The translations under genes and the position numbers were made by a program. A stretch of 64,000 nucleotides of DNA from Sinomonas sp. R1AF57 (lineage in GTDB: Bacteria; Actinomycetota; Actinomycetes; Actinomycetales; Micrococcaceae): assembly GCF_002224485.1 (NCBI RefSeq), contig NZ_CP022463.1, positions 2,310,990-2,374,989 on the forward strand, given 5' to 3'. Position 1 is the stretch's first letter. Each line of letters begins with the position of its first letter. Of the stretch, positions 39,502 through 46,085 are shown piece after piece. A model generated the notes under the pieces. The model did no database searches. It had not been told where the DNA came from and saw only the letters and a list, made by a program, of their open reading frames with translations.

Positions 39502-39704
39502 GCGCGCGGTTCCGTCCAGGCCAGCTCATCGTCGTTGCGTACGGGGGCGGCAACGTGCTCATGGTGCGCGGCGTCGAGGAGCTATTCGGCAGCGAGGTGT
39601 ACGTACTCGTGAGCGCGGGCTGCGACGACGAGTTTCGCCGTCCGGTCGAGCTCATAGACCGCCGCTTCCAGATGGTGATCAGCGATGACATGTGGCCCAA
39701 CTGA
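39498..39704 (+). CDS. small element protein, unknown
   Basis: Sixty-eight residues, beta-rich (GQLIVVAYGGGNVLMVRGVE), overlapping the previous gene by 4 bp (ATGA). No family recognised. Its opening MSARFRPG resembles the MSARTIRKG opening of the next gene, so the two may be distant copies of one small barrel-type fold. Confidence 0.6.
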   Translation: MSARFRPGQLIVVAYGGGNVLMVRGVEELFGSEVYVLVSAGCDDEFRRPVELIDRRFQMVISDDMWPN

Positions 39705-39714
39705 GGGGCGGGGC

Positions 39715-39921
39715 GTGAGCGCCCGCACGATCCGGAAGGGCGACGTGTTCGCGGTCTACGGCGTCACGTACCTCGCTACGGGGGACGCCCGTGAGGCCTC
39801 ACGCGGGGGCACGGCGATAGCGGTGCTCGACGGCGACGGCGGGGGGCTGCTCTTCGTGCCTGAGCGGCTGACGGTCGATCGGGTGGCGCCTGAGGCTGAG
39901 GGTCGCGCGCCGCCCGCGTGA
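39715..39921 (+). CDS. small element protein, unknown
   Basis: Sixty-eight residues from a GTG at 39715, supported by GAGGGGCGGGG just upstream; the longer open frame into the previous gene is less likely. Beta-rich sequence RKGDVFAVYGVTYLATGDA. Its stop codon lies at the start of a 33-bp tandem repeat. Last gene of the plus-strand operon. Confidence 0.55.
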   Translation: MSARTIRKGDVFAVYGVTYLATGDAREASRGGTAIAVLDGDGGGLLFVPERLTVDRVAPEAEGRAPPA

Positions 39922-39984
39922 GGTGCCCGCTGGCGGTCCTCTGGCTCCGGCTGAGGTGCCCGCTGGCGGTCCTCTGGCTCCGGC
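39919..39984. repeat. 33-bp perfect tandem duplication
   Basis: Two identical 33-bp units (39919-39951, 39952-39984), each beginning TGAGGTGCCCGCTGGCGG. The first unit begins with the stop codon of the preceding gene, so the duplication leaves the protein unchanged. Confidence 0.9.
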
Positions 39985-40279
39985 TGAGGGCTCCGCGACG
40001 GCTGGAATCGCTTTGTCACATTCGTCGAGGAGGAGCCGGAGACGCCCTACTGACCGCTCCAGGCGTGGGCGTAGCATTGCCGCCGTGAGGAGGGGGGCTG
40101 CTGGTCGGGGTGACGTAGGCGGGTGGGCGCGGTGAGGCCGCCGATTCCCCCGGGATCAGGCTGAGCGGCTCCCCTCCCCCTCAGCGCCGAGGGCGGCGTG
40201 GGAACGAGCGAGTTCCCTCATCCAGCGTGTCTCGGTGGAAGCGTGACCGCGTCGCCCTCGGCACCCCTCCAGGCGTAGC
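39985..40279. other. noncoding spacer between convergent gene blocks
   Basis: Between the plus-strand small genes and the minus-strand block, about 430 bp in all carry no convincing gene. Apart from the 33-bp duplication and the terminator at 40280 there are only short G-rich or C-rich tracts and a minor repeat GGAAC..GTTCC at 40201-40216. Confidence 0.5.
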
Positions 40280-40311
40280 GAAGCCCCGGTCCACTGGAAA
40301 ACCGGGGCTTC
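40280..40311. terminator. bidirectional terminator of the element's convergent blocks
   Basis: Perfect 11-bp stem GAAGCCCCGGT with a 10-nt loop, located where the plus-strand and minus-strand transcription units of the element meet. Confidence 0.8.
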
Positions 40312-40354
40312 ACTCGTCCTACCGTCGCGGGGAGATGCACCGCTGGGTAGGGGC

Positions 40355-40510
40355 TCAGTCGGCGCGGCGCGGGTGGAAGCGCTCGAACAGAGCGCGCCCG
40401 GCGTCGATACCCTCCGACTCGTGCTCCTCGTCCTCACGCTCGGCGTCACCCTCACGCGGGCGGGGGTGCGTCTCGTAGTAGAGGGCGCGCCCCTCCTCGA
40501 CCCCGCTCAT
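40355..40510 (-). CDS. 51-residue element protein with an internal duplication
   Basis: Short gene whose ATG overlaps the stop of the upstream 82-residue gene (ATGA). Two copies of one motif are visible: EGRALYYETHPRPRE near the N-terminus and AGRALFERFHPRRAD at the C-terminus, separated by an acidic stretch (DAEREDEEHESEG). Unknown function. Last gene before the bidirectional terminator. Confidence 0.6.
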   Translation of the reverse strand: MSGVEEGRALYYETHPRPREGDAEREDEEHESEGIDAGRALFERFHPRRAD

Positions 40511-40755
40511 GCGAAGTTCACCTGAGCGTTGAGCTCGGACACGAGCGCGTTCGCCGCGTTCAGCTCGGCCTGCGCGCGGTTCACGGCGTCGGCCTGCGTG
40601 TCGACGGTGGCCTGCGTCGGGGTGGTGCCGGCGATGAAGGCAGCCCGGAGCGTCGAGCGAAGGCTGTCCTTCGCGGTCTGCAGTGTGGTGGCTGCCGTAG
40701 CGGCCCACGCTGCCGCTCGGCCAGCAGCAGCGGTGAGGGTGGCCTTGTCTTCCAT
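40507..40755 (-). CDS. Ala-rich helical element protein, unknown
   Basis: Eighty-two residues, starting ATG 40755 after AGAGAGGAACC. Nearly all helix-forming (LTAAAGRAAAWAATAATTLQ, VNRAQAELNAANALVSEL), probably a coiled coil. No family recognised. Lies 15 bp below the 347-residue gene in the same transcript. Confidence 0.6.
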   Translation of the reverse strand: MEDKATLTAAAGRAAAWAATAATTLQTAKDSLRSTLRAAFIAGTTPTQATVDTQADAVNRAQAELNAANALVSELNAQVNFA

Positions 40756-40770
40756 GGTTTGGGTTCCTCT

Positions 40771-41814
40771 CTAGCGATTGACGAAGGGGACTGTGTGGCG
40801 GAAGGCCGGTCGGCCCTGCGCCCGCTCAGGCGGCAGCGGCGGTGCCCCGGCGCTCAGGTAGCCGGTCACGTCCTCCAGGCGGTGGAGCCAGCGGATACCG
40901 GCCTCAGCGTCACGGGGGCTGAGGGCGTTCCCCTCGGTGGTGAAGTTCGCCTGCTCGTAGGCGGTGGTCAGCTGCTCGATGCTGGGCAGCCACGGCGTGG
41001 CCCGGCTGACGATGAGCGCGAGCGCCCGGGCCTGATCGGCGACGCTGCCCGACGGCAGAGGGGCGAGCCACGTGAGGGCATCGAGCACCGGCTCGCCGGG
41101 GCGGGTCAGCCAGCCCCTCAGGGCGTGCTGCTCCTTGGACAGCCGGCCGAGGTCATGCGGCCAGCGCCCCTGCGCCACCCGGCGGTCGAGCCATGCCCGC
41201 TCACGGTCGATGAAGTCGGCCACCTGACCGGCGACGAGGTACATACGCTGACCGTGGTCGGTGCCCCGTGAGGTGCACGCCGCGCGCACCAGCGCCCGCT
41301 GGACGGCCCGAATGGCCGAGTAGCGAGCGGTGAGGGCGTCAGCGTCGCGCAGCAGCTGAGCGGCGGCGGGGTCATGCAGGGCCGAGTCGGCGTTGAGTAC
41401 CCGCAGCGCGGTGGCGCGCTCACGCACGGCGGCGACGGTCTCGTCCAGGTGAGGGCGCAGCCAGCCCAGCCCGGCGTCAGCGCCGTGCTCCAGGGCGGCG
41501 GCCTGCCGCGCCTTCGCGTCAGCGAGGAACTGGCCGGCCATCTGAAGCGACTGCGCCAGATCGTACCCGGCGTGCTCCCCCTCACGCACCCGGCGCGGCA
41601 GGTCGAGCGGGAAGGGCTGGCCGGCCGAGGCCGCAGCGCGCAGCTCAGCCTGAGGGTCGAGTGGGGCCGGGGGCGGCGTCTCGCGAAGCGCCCTCATCCA
41701 TTCCACAGCGATGGCGACGTCGCGTGAGGCAGCGTCGTACCCGGGCACGTGCGAGTAGGCGGCTGCCGTGAGGTCGGCGGTCGGCACCGCGAAGTCGAGG
41801 GGTGTGGCGGTCAT
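40771..41814 (-). CDS. hypothetical element protein, 347 residues
   Basis: Largely helical cytosolic protein, not recognised. No catalytic motif stands out; segments such as WLRPHLDETVAAVRERATAL and LVRAACTSRGTDHGQRMYLV suggest a helical bundle. Start overlaps the stop of the upstream 68-residue gene by 4 bp. One of the larger unknowns in the element and therefore a candidate for its accessory function. Confidence 0.7.
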   Translation of the reverse strand: MTATPLDFAVPTADLTAAAYSHVPGYDAASRDVAIAVEWMRALRETPPPAPLDPQAELRAAASAGQPFPLDLPRRVREGEHAGYDLAQSLQMAGQFLADAKARQAAALEHGADAGLGWLRPHLDETVAAVRERATALRVLNADSALHDPAAAQLLRDADALTARYSAIRAVQRALVRAACTSRGTDHGQRMYLVAGQVADFIDRERAWLDRRVAQGRWPHDLGRLSKEQHALRGWLTRPGEPVLDALTWLAPLPSGSVADQARALALIVSRATPWLPSIEQLTTAYEQANFTTEGNALSPRDAEAGIRWLHRLEDVTGYLSAGAPPLPPERAQGRPAFRHTVPFVNR

Positions 41815-42017
41815 GAGCGTGTTCCTTCCGTGAACAGCAGCGCGGCGATCCGGTCGAGCTGCTCGGGGCTGAGGCGAACCTCGGCCAGCGTGTGGGTCAG
41901 GAACTGCTCGATCTTCGCCGCTGCGAGCGCGGCGCGGGCATCGGCCTCAGCCTCAGGGTCATGGCGGCGAACCGCCACGCCGACGAGCGACCTTGCCTTC
42001 GCGACTTCGGTGGACAC
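41811..42017 (-). CDS. small element protein, paralogue of the 99-residue gene at 49177-49476
   Basis: Sixty-eight residues from GTG 42017 with AGGAAGGGAG upstream. The sequence VAKARSLVGVAVRRHDPEAE then AAKIEQFLTHTLAEVRLSPE and DRIAALL parallels RARSVVAVASMKHPP, AEAKIARFVKQVVAEAPPLT and DRIAALM in the other gene. This short helical family is frequent in actinobacterial phages and mobile elements; function unknown. First gene after the hairpin at 42122-42157. Confidence 0.75.
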   Translation of the reverse strand: MSTEVAKARSLVGVAVRRHDPEAEADARAALAAAKIEQFLTHTLAEVRLSPEQLDRIAALLFTEGTRS

Positions 42018-42121
42018 CGAGGGCTCCCTTCCTCCGATGGAAACGAGAGCAAGGCTACCGCTTAGACCCGAGGTGGGGGTAATCGCGTCAGGCGCCAGCG
42101 GCGCGGGTAAGCATGGGGTGT

Positions 42122-42157
42122 GGTGCGTCTCGGCTTCCCCCCAAGCCGGGGCGCACC
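42122..42157 (-). terminator. hairpin separating two minus-strand blocks
   Basis: Inverted repeat of about 15 bp with two G-T wobbles (GGTGCGTCTCGGCTT paired with AAGCCGGGGCGCACC, six-C loop), downstream of the 154-residue gene and upstream of the 68-residue gene. Probably ends the upper minus-strand transcript. Confidence 0.5.
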
Positions 42158-42254
42158 CGTCTGAGGCTCAGCGTGGGAGTCGTGCTCAGCCTCGGCAGGT
42201 CTCCTGCCTGCGAGCTGGCAGCACCAAGCGGATACGGGCGTACCCTCCGACGCC

Positions 42255-42719
42255 TCAGCGGCGCTCAGCGCGGCGACGGACGACCCGGGCGCGGGCCTCG
42301 GCCAGCCGGTCGGCGAAGGGGATCGCGTCCTTCTGCGCCTTCAGGTCGGCGATGCGCTGGACGAGCTCTTCGCGGCGGCGGCTCAGCGCGGGAACCTCAC
42401 GCGGCAGGGCCCGGCTCAGGGCGGTCATGACTAGGCGATAGTCCTCACGGGCGTCCGTGAGGGGGTTGGGGTCGGACGCGTCATCGCCGGGCGTGAGGGG
42501 GAGGTCCGCCACGGGGGCAAGCCTCACCGCGCTGCCGAGCCGGCGAGCGTCGTCGGCCCGGGCGCGGGCCTTCTGCGCCCTGACCCTGCGCTTCCGCTGG
42601 CGCTCCAGGCTGGCCTCCTTGTTGGCGCGGGCACACAGATCATCGACCGGCTCGCCGCGACGGCGGTGGCGGTCATACGCGGCGGGCGTACCGCAAGGGG
42701 CTAGCCTTCGCTCGCTCAT
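42255..42719 (-). CDS. basic element protein with CGTxAAYxRHxRRGEPVD motif
   Basis: Protein of 154 residues. Its N-terminal segment APCGTPAAYDRHRRRGEPVD and the following CARANKE form a motif seen repeatedly in small proteins of actinophages and integrated elements. The middle is basic and the C-terminus is a coiled coil (VPALSRRREELVQRIADLKA). DNA binding is likely from charge, but no function is established. ATG 42719 has GAGGAAGGTG upstream. Confidence 0.7.
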   Translation of the reverse strand: MSERRLAPCGTPAAYDRHRRRGEPVDDLCARANKEASLERQRKRRVRAQKARARADDARRLGSAVRLAPVADLPLTPGDDASDPNPLTDAREDYRLVMTALSRALPREVPALSRRREELVQRIADLKAQKDAIPFADRLAEARARVVRRRAERR

Positions 42720-43347
42720 CGGTGCTCACCTTCCTCGATCAGGGCCTGCATTCAAAGCCTAGGCCGGTAGGCGTATCGGGGGGTTGAAGTCTGGACTTGC
42801 GCGGATCCGCTAAGCCCGGAAGGCGGGCAGCTCATCGGGGGGCCGGGGGCTACGGGGGGTAGGGTGACCCGGCTTCGCTGCGCCTTCGCCGCGCCCGCCA
42901 TCGGCCTTCGCCGTTGCCCCGTCGTTCGGTTCCTCGTTCACTCGGCTCATCGTTCGTTCGCGCGCTCGTATCGTTCGGTTCGTCGGTTCGTTCGGCTTCG
43001 CCTCAGCCGCGCGACCTTCGGTATAGGCCTCGTGCCTCCAGGTCTTCAGCCGCTCAGCCTCACCCCGAGCCGCCCGATACCCGGCTCAGCCTGCCCCGCT
43101 CAGCCTTGGCGCCGCGACGTGAGCCCGGCGTCGAGGTGGTGGCTTCGAGGTGGTGCGACTGAGCCTGGAGCGACTGCGACTGAGCGACTGAGCCTGGAGC
43201 AGTGAGCACCTGGAGCAGTGAGCACCTGGAGCAGTGAGCGACTGAGGCTGAGCGCTGAGCGGCTGAAGGCTGAGCGCCTTGGGCTGAGCGACTGAGCCTG
43301 AGCCTGAGCAGCCACGGTCAGCCACCCCCTGCCCTCCGGGTAGACCC
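42720..43347. other. repeat-rich noncoding region of the element
   Basis: A 628-bp stretch without a convincing gene. It contains a cluster of CGTTCG-type repeats at 42922-42997 (TCGTTCGGTTC occurs at 42922 and 42971). It also has three tandem copies of CCTGGAGCAGTGAGCA at 43193-43240 (last base of the third copy changed), embedded in CTGAGC-rich sequence that runs from about 43155 to 43310. The left end should hold the promoter of the 154-residue gene. Confidence 0.7.
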
Positions 43348-43671
43348 TCACTCACCCACCCCCTCACCCCGGCTGCCGCACCCGGGGTAGCCGCCACGAG
43401 GTACCCGGGGCGGCTCGTCCAGAACCCGGCCGATAGCGTCGATCAGGGCGAGGGCGTTAGCCCGAGTGAGGGTCAGCCTCACGACGTCGTTGACCGTGAC
43501 CGCTACACCCCCGGCGGGCTCACCTATCCCCCGGGGCGGCACGATTGCTGCCCGGATCGCGCCTACCTCGGCTGCCGTGATGCGTCCATACTCATGAGGG
43601 GCGGTCACATGCACATTCCTAAGCGGTTTCGTCCACGCCCGGGCCGGATCGTCTCGGAACACCCGGCTCAC
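43348..43671 (-). CDS. hypothetical element protein, 107 residues
   Basis: Unrecognised small protein. It overlaps the upstream gene by 4 bp (ATGA). A central segment GGVAVTVNDVVRLTLTRANA suggests a beta-strand then helix; the C-terminus is Gly-rich. Last gene of the block 43348-45701. Confidence 0.6.
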   Translation of the reverse strand: MSRVFRDDPARAWTKPLRNVHVTAPHEYGRITAAEVGAIRAAIVPPRGIGEPAGGVAVTVNDVVRLTLTRANALALIDAIGRVLDEPPRVPRGGYPGCGSRGEGVGE

Positions 43672-44213
43672 CGCGTGCCGTCCTCTGGTGCTACCTCGTC
43701 GGTCTCCGGCCTGACCTCCTCGGTCAGCCTCAGCTGGTACGGACGGTTCGGGGGTGGGCAGTGAGGCACTCGCTGGCCGAGGTCGCCGCTCAGGTCAAGG
43801 CCACCGCTGCCGTGAGCGTGGAGGCCACCGCAGTAGGGGCACCGAACCGTCAGCAGCCAGTGCGACTCGTGGCGGCTTCGCCGTGCCGCCCGGAGGACGG
43901 GGGCGGTGGGCGCGTACTGGGGAAGGCCGGCACCCGGCGTGTCCTCGGGCCTGAGGGAGCCAGGCCACCACAGCCCCTCCCGCCACTCGATCCACCCTAG
44001 GGCCTCTGCTCGGTCGATCATTGCCTCAGCCGGCACCTGTACGACCACTGAGCGGGGGCGACGAGCGACCGGCCTGAGGCTGGCGGTGGAGCGACCGCCT
44101 CCGTGGCCACGGGCGTAGTGGAACACCGCCTCCCACACGGCGTGGGCTCCGAGCGCCGTCTGGTACTCCCATGCGTGGGCGCGGGCAGCGCCCTCCGCGA
44201 TCTCAGCCTTCAT
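43668..44213 (-). CDS. hypothetical element protein with CPYCGG zinc-knuckle motif
   Basis: Protein of 181 residues starting at ATG 44213, which has a perfect GAGGAGG site 7 nt upstream; the longer open frame is rejected. It contains VRCPYCGGLHAHGSGG and a later HCPPP, a likely zinc-binding cluster, after WIEWREGLWW. Overlaps the GIY-YIG gene by 11 bp. No family recognised. Confidence 0.65.
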   Translation of the reverse strand: MKAEIAEGAARAHAWEYQTALGAHAVWEAVFHYARGHGGGRSTASLRPVARRPRSVVVQVPAEAMIDRAEALGWIEWREGLWWPGSLRPEDTPGAGLPQYAPTAPVLRAARRSRHESHWLLTVRCPYCGGLHAHGSGGLDLSGDLGQRVPHCPPPNRPYQLRLTEEVRPETDEVAPEDGTR

Positions 44214-45123
44214 GGTGGTCCTCCTCGGGGGTTGGGTTGTGTAGGCGTGATTCGCGAGCCTGCGGAGACTCTGCCGAGCGTGAGGGGGACTTCTGGCAGA
44301 ACTCACAGCCGGGCTTCCGGATGCCGCGATTGGTATGCCACCGGGTGTGGCGTCCGCGCTCCAGGGCCTCGTCTACGCGCGCGCGGAATTCAGGATCAGC
44401 CCACTGTGCCTTCGCGGATTCGCTGATCCGCGCCCGATACTCAGGGGCGGTCCAATTGGCCTTCGATGCCTCGCTGAGCCGCGCCCGCACCGCAGGGTCT
44501 GCCATCTGGGCCCTCGCGGCTTCTCGCATCCGCGCGCGGTGCTCGGGGTCAGTCCACAAGGCCTTCGATGCCTCACTGATCCGTGCCCGGTACTCAGGGG
44601 CGGTCCAATTGGCCCTCGCGGCTTCGCTCTGCCGTGCTCTCGCCTCGGGGTCGGCCCACATGGCCTTTGAGGCCTCGCTGACTCGCTCGCGGGACTCAGG
44701 GCGGCTCATTGCCTCCCCGATCGCCTTTGTGAGCTTCTCCTTCGCCTCGGGGTCGGCCCACATGGCCTTGGCGCGGGCGCTTCGCCGTGCCCGCTCTACG
44801 GCGGTCACCTCACGCGTCGTGCTCCGCGCCACCGTGTTCAGATTCACGTCCGGGTACTCGGCGCGTGACCGCGCTATCCACTCGGCCTCAGCGTCATCCA
44901 TCGACGCGCCCTCGGGCACCTCGTGAAGGGTGACTGCGACTACTGACTCGATACCCGCCTCGCGCATCCAGGTGTGGACGGGCTGCGTGGATCCGGCGCG
45001 GGCCGTCCCCCGGTGGCCGCTCAGCCGCCCTGCGATACCCGCCTTGCTCTGCCCGACGTAGCGGATCACGCCGTCGCCACCGTGCAGGCCGTAGATCACT
45101 CCAGGGCCAAGCCGCCCGCTCAC
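44203..45123 (-). CDS. GIY-YIG endonuclease-like protein with eight 17-residue repeats
   Basis: Protein of 306 residues. Residues 1-105 form a GIY-YIG nuclease domain: GVIYGLHGGDGVIRYVGQS, the Arg in LSGHRG, the catalytic-type Glu in DAEAEWI, and the closing Asn in VNLN. Residues 117-252 are eight in-register copies of a 17-residue unit of the form ASKAxWADPExRARxSE, resembling NUMOD-type DNA-binding helices of homing endonucleases. A CEFCQKS motif near residue 273 may bind zinc. GTG 45123 overlaps the previous stop (GTGA). Could be a homing-type nuclease, an anti-phage nuclease, or a factor for element mobility. Confidence 0.85.
   Translation of the reverse strand: MSGRLGPGVIYGLHGGDGVIRYVGQSKAGIAGRLSGHRGTARAGSTQPVHTWMREAGIESVVAVTLHEVPEGASMDDAEAEWIARSRAEYPDVNLNTVARSTTREVTAVERARRSARAKAMWADPEAKEKLTKAIGEAMSRPESRERVSEASKAMWADPEARARQSEAARANWTAPEYRARISEASKALWTDPEHRARMREAARAQMADPAVRARLSEASKANWTAPEYRARISESAKAQWADPEFRARVDEALERGRHTRWHTNRGIRKPGCEFCQKSPSRSAESPQARESRLHNPTPEEDHHEG
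44368..44775 (-). repeat. eight 51-bp coding repeats
   Basis: The DNA that encodes the eight 17-residue units of the GIY-YIG protein; 408 bp with no spacer. Units 4 and 7 (AARANWTAPEYRARISE and ASKANWTAPEYRARISE) are nearly identical, which points to recent expansion or recombination within the array. Confidence 0.85.
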
Positions 45124-45701
45124 TTCGACGCCCCCTTCTTGGTCAGGATCCAGCGCTCCCCGTCGTCGTCCCACTCGATCCAGCCCTCGGCTTCGGCGTG
45201 CCGGATGCCTGGCGCCATGAAGCGGTCGCTGAGCCCGGCGCCAGCGAGGGCGCGCCGGTAGCACTCGTCATCATCGGTAAAGTCCGGCCCCGGGTGCTGG
45301 GCCTCGGCGTGAGCCCTGGCTGCGGCGAGGACGGCGCGTCCGGCCTCTGGGGCCCACTTCTCCTGGGCCTGGGCTCGGGTCAGGCCTTCACGCTCGGCGC
45401 GCTGTTCCCACTTGGGGCGACGCCGAAGCCAGCGGGCCCGGTAGCGGCGCGCCATATCCTCCGTGTCGCTGTCCTCAGTGTCCACGGACGGGTCAATCAC
45501 CGCTCCCGTGAAGCCGACACCAGCCTCGACTGCCGAGCACACCCGCCCGTCAATGGGGGACACAACGGCGGGGTGGATGCTATGGCCCATCTGGATCCAG
45601 CCGGCGATGTCCCGCCACTCGTCCTTATCCGGCCGCGCGGGCTCATGAGCGAACAGGGCGCGCCAGCCGGGCGCGGCGGGGGTGAACTTCTCAATGGACA
45701 T
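45120..45701 (-). CDS. hypothetical element protein, 193 residues
   Basis: Not recognised. ATG 45701 follows AGAAGGAG. N-terminal half has FTPAAPGWRALFAHEPARPD and VSPIDGRVCSAVEAGVGFTG, typical of accessory proteins carried by actinobacterial elements; C-terminal half is charged and ends in WIEWDDDGERWILTKKG, similar in style to WIEWREGLWW in the 181-residue protein. First gene downstream of the candidate origin. Confidence 0.65.
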   Translation of the reverse strand: MSIEKFTPAAPGWRALFAHEPARPDKDEWRDIAGWIQMGHSIHPAVVSPIDGRVCSAVEAGVGFTGAVIDPSVDTEDSDTEDMARRYRARWLRRRPKWEQRAEREGLTRAQAQEKWAPEAGRAVLAAARAHAEAQHPGPDFTDDDECYRRALAGAGLSDRFMAPGIRHAEAEGWIEWDDDGERWILTKKGASK

Positions 45702-45747
45702 GGTGCTCTCCTTCTACGGGTTGGCTGGGGTGTACTGGCTGCACGGG

Positions 45748-46074
45748 GGTACCCTCCGGGGTTCGGGGTACCTGAGTGGGGGTACCGCCCCAGTTCCCGA
45801 CATCTGCTCGGGGGTACCCGGGGTACCGGGGGTACCGAGGGGGTGGGGCAGGTGCAACACCCTCACGCCCGCCCATATAAATAGATAGATAGAATTGTTG
45901 ATTTTCTAACGCGCGAGCTGAGGCGCGCTGAGGGCGTGGGGGTACCCGACCGGTACCCCAGGTACCCCCGATACTTCCCGAGGCCTGCTCGGTTCTTGGG
46001 CGGGTACCCCCCATCAGGTGTTTCGGGTACCCCCCGCCGCATCCCGAGGCCTGCTCGGTTTTGGGGCGGGTACC
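45748..46074. other. candidate replication origin: twelve GGTACC iterons around an AT-rich tract
   Basis: GGTACC starts at 45748, 45767, 45781, 45813, 45822, 45831, then an AT-rich tract at 45874-45910 with ATAGATAGATAG, then GGTACC at 45941, 45952, 45961, 46003, 46026, 46069. Most copies are extended to GGGTACCC. Two near-identical 33/34-bp direct repeats beginning CCCGAGGCCTGCTCGGTT (45977, 46043) lie on the right, with a degenerate copy at about 45797. The cluster occupies the gap immediately downstream of the primase-polymerase gene. Iterons on both sides of an AT-rich unwinding region next to a primase-helicase gene is the layout of satellite-type origins. No gene fits in this 384-bp gap (45702-46085). 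Confidence 0.75.
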
Positions 46075-46085
46075 CTCTGACCCCC

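Noticed and set aside
42864-43205. A 113-codon plus-strand frame in the repeat-rich spacer
   Set aside because: It is made of Arg/Ser/Leu-rich translation of the CGTTCG and CTGAGC repeats, lacks a ribosome site and has no domain.
43193-43240. Tandem 16-bp repeats considered as a CRISPR array
   Set aside because: The units are contiguous without spacers, and no cas genes exist in the window; the 21-, 22- and 33-bp arrays fail for the same reason.
45748-46074. GGTACC cluster as a restriction-site artefact or cloning scar
   Set aside because: The copies are irregularly spaced, extended to GGGTACCC, symmetrically arranged about an AT tract, and sit beside the Rep gene; a cloning origin would not give this.
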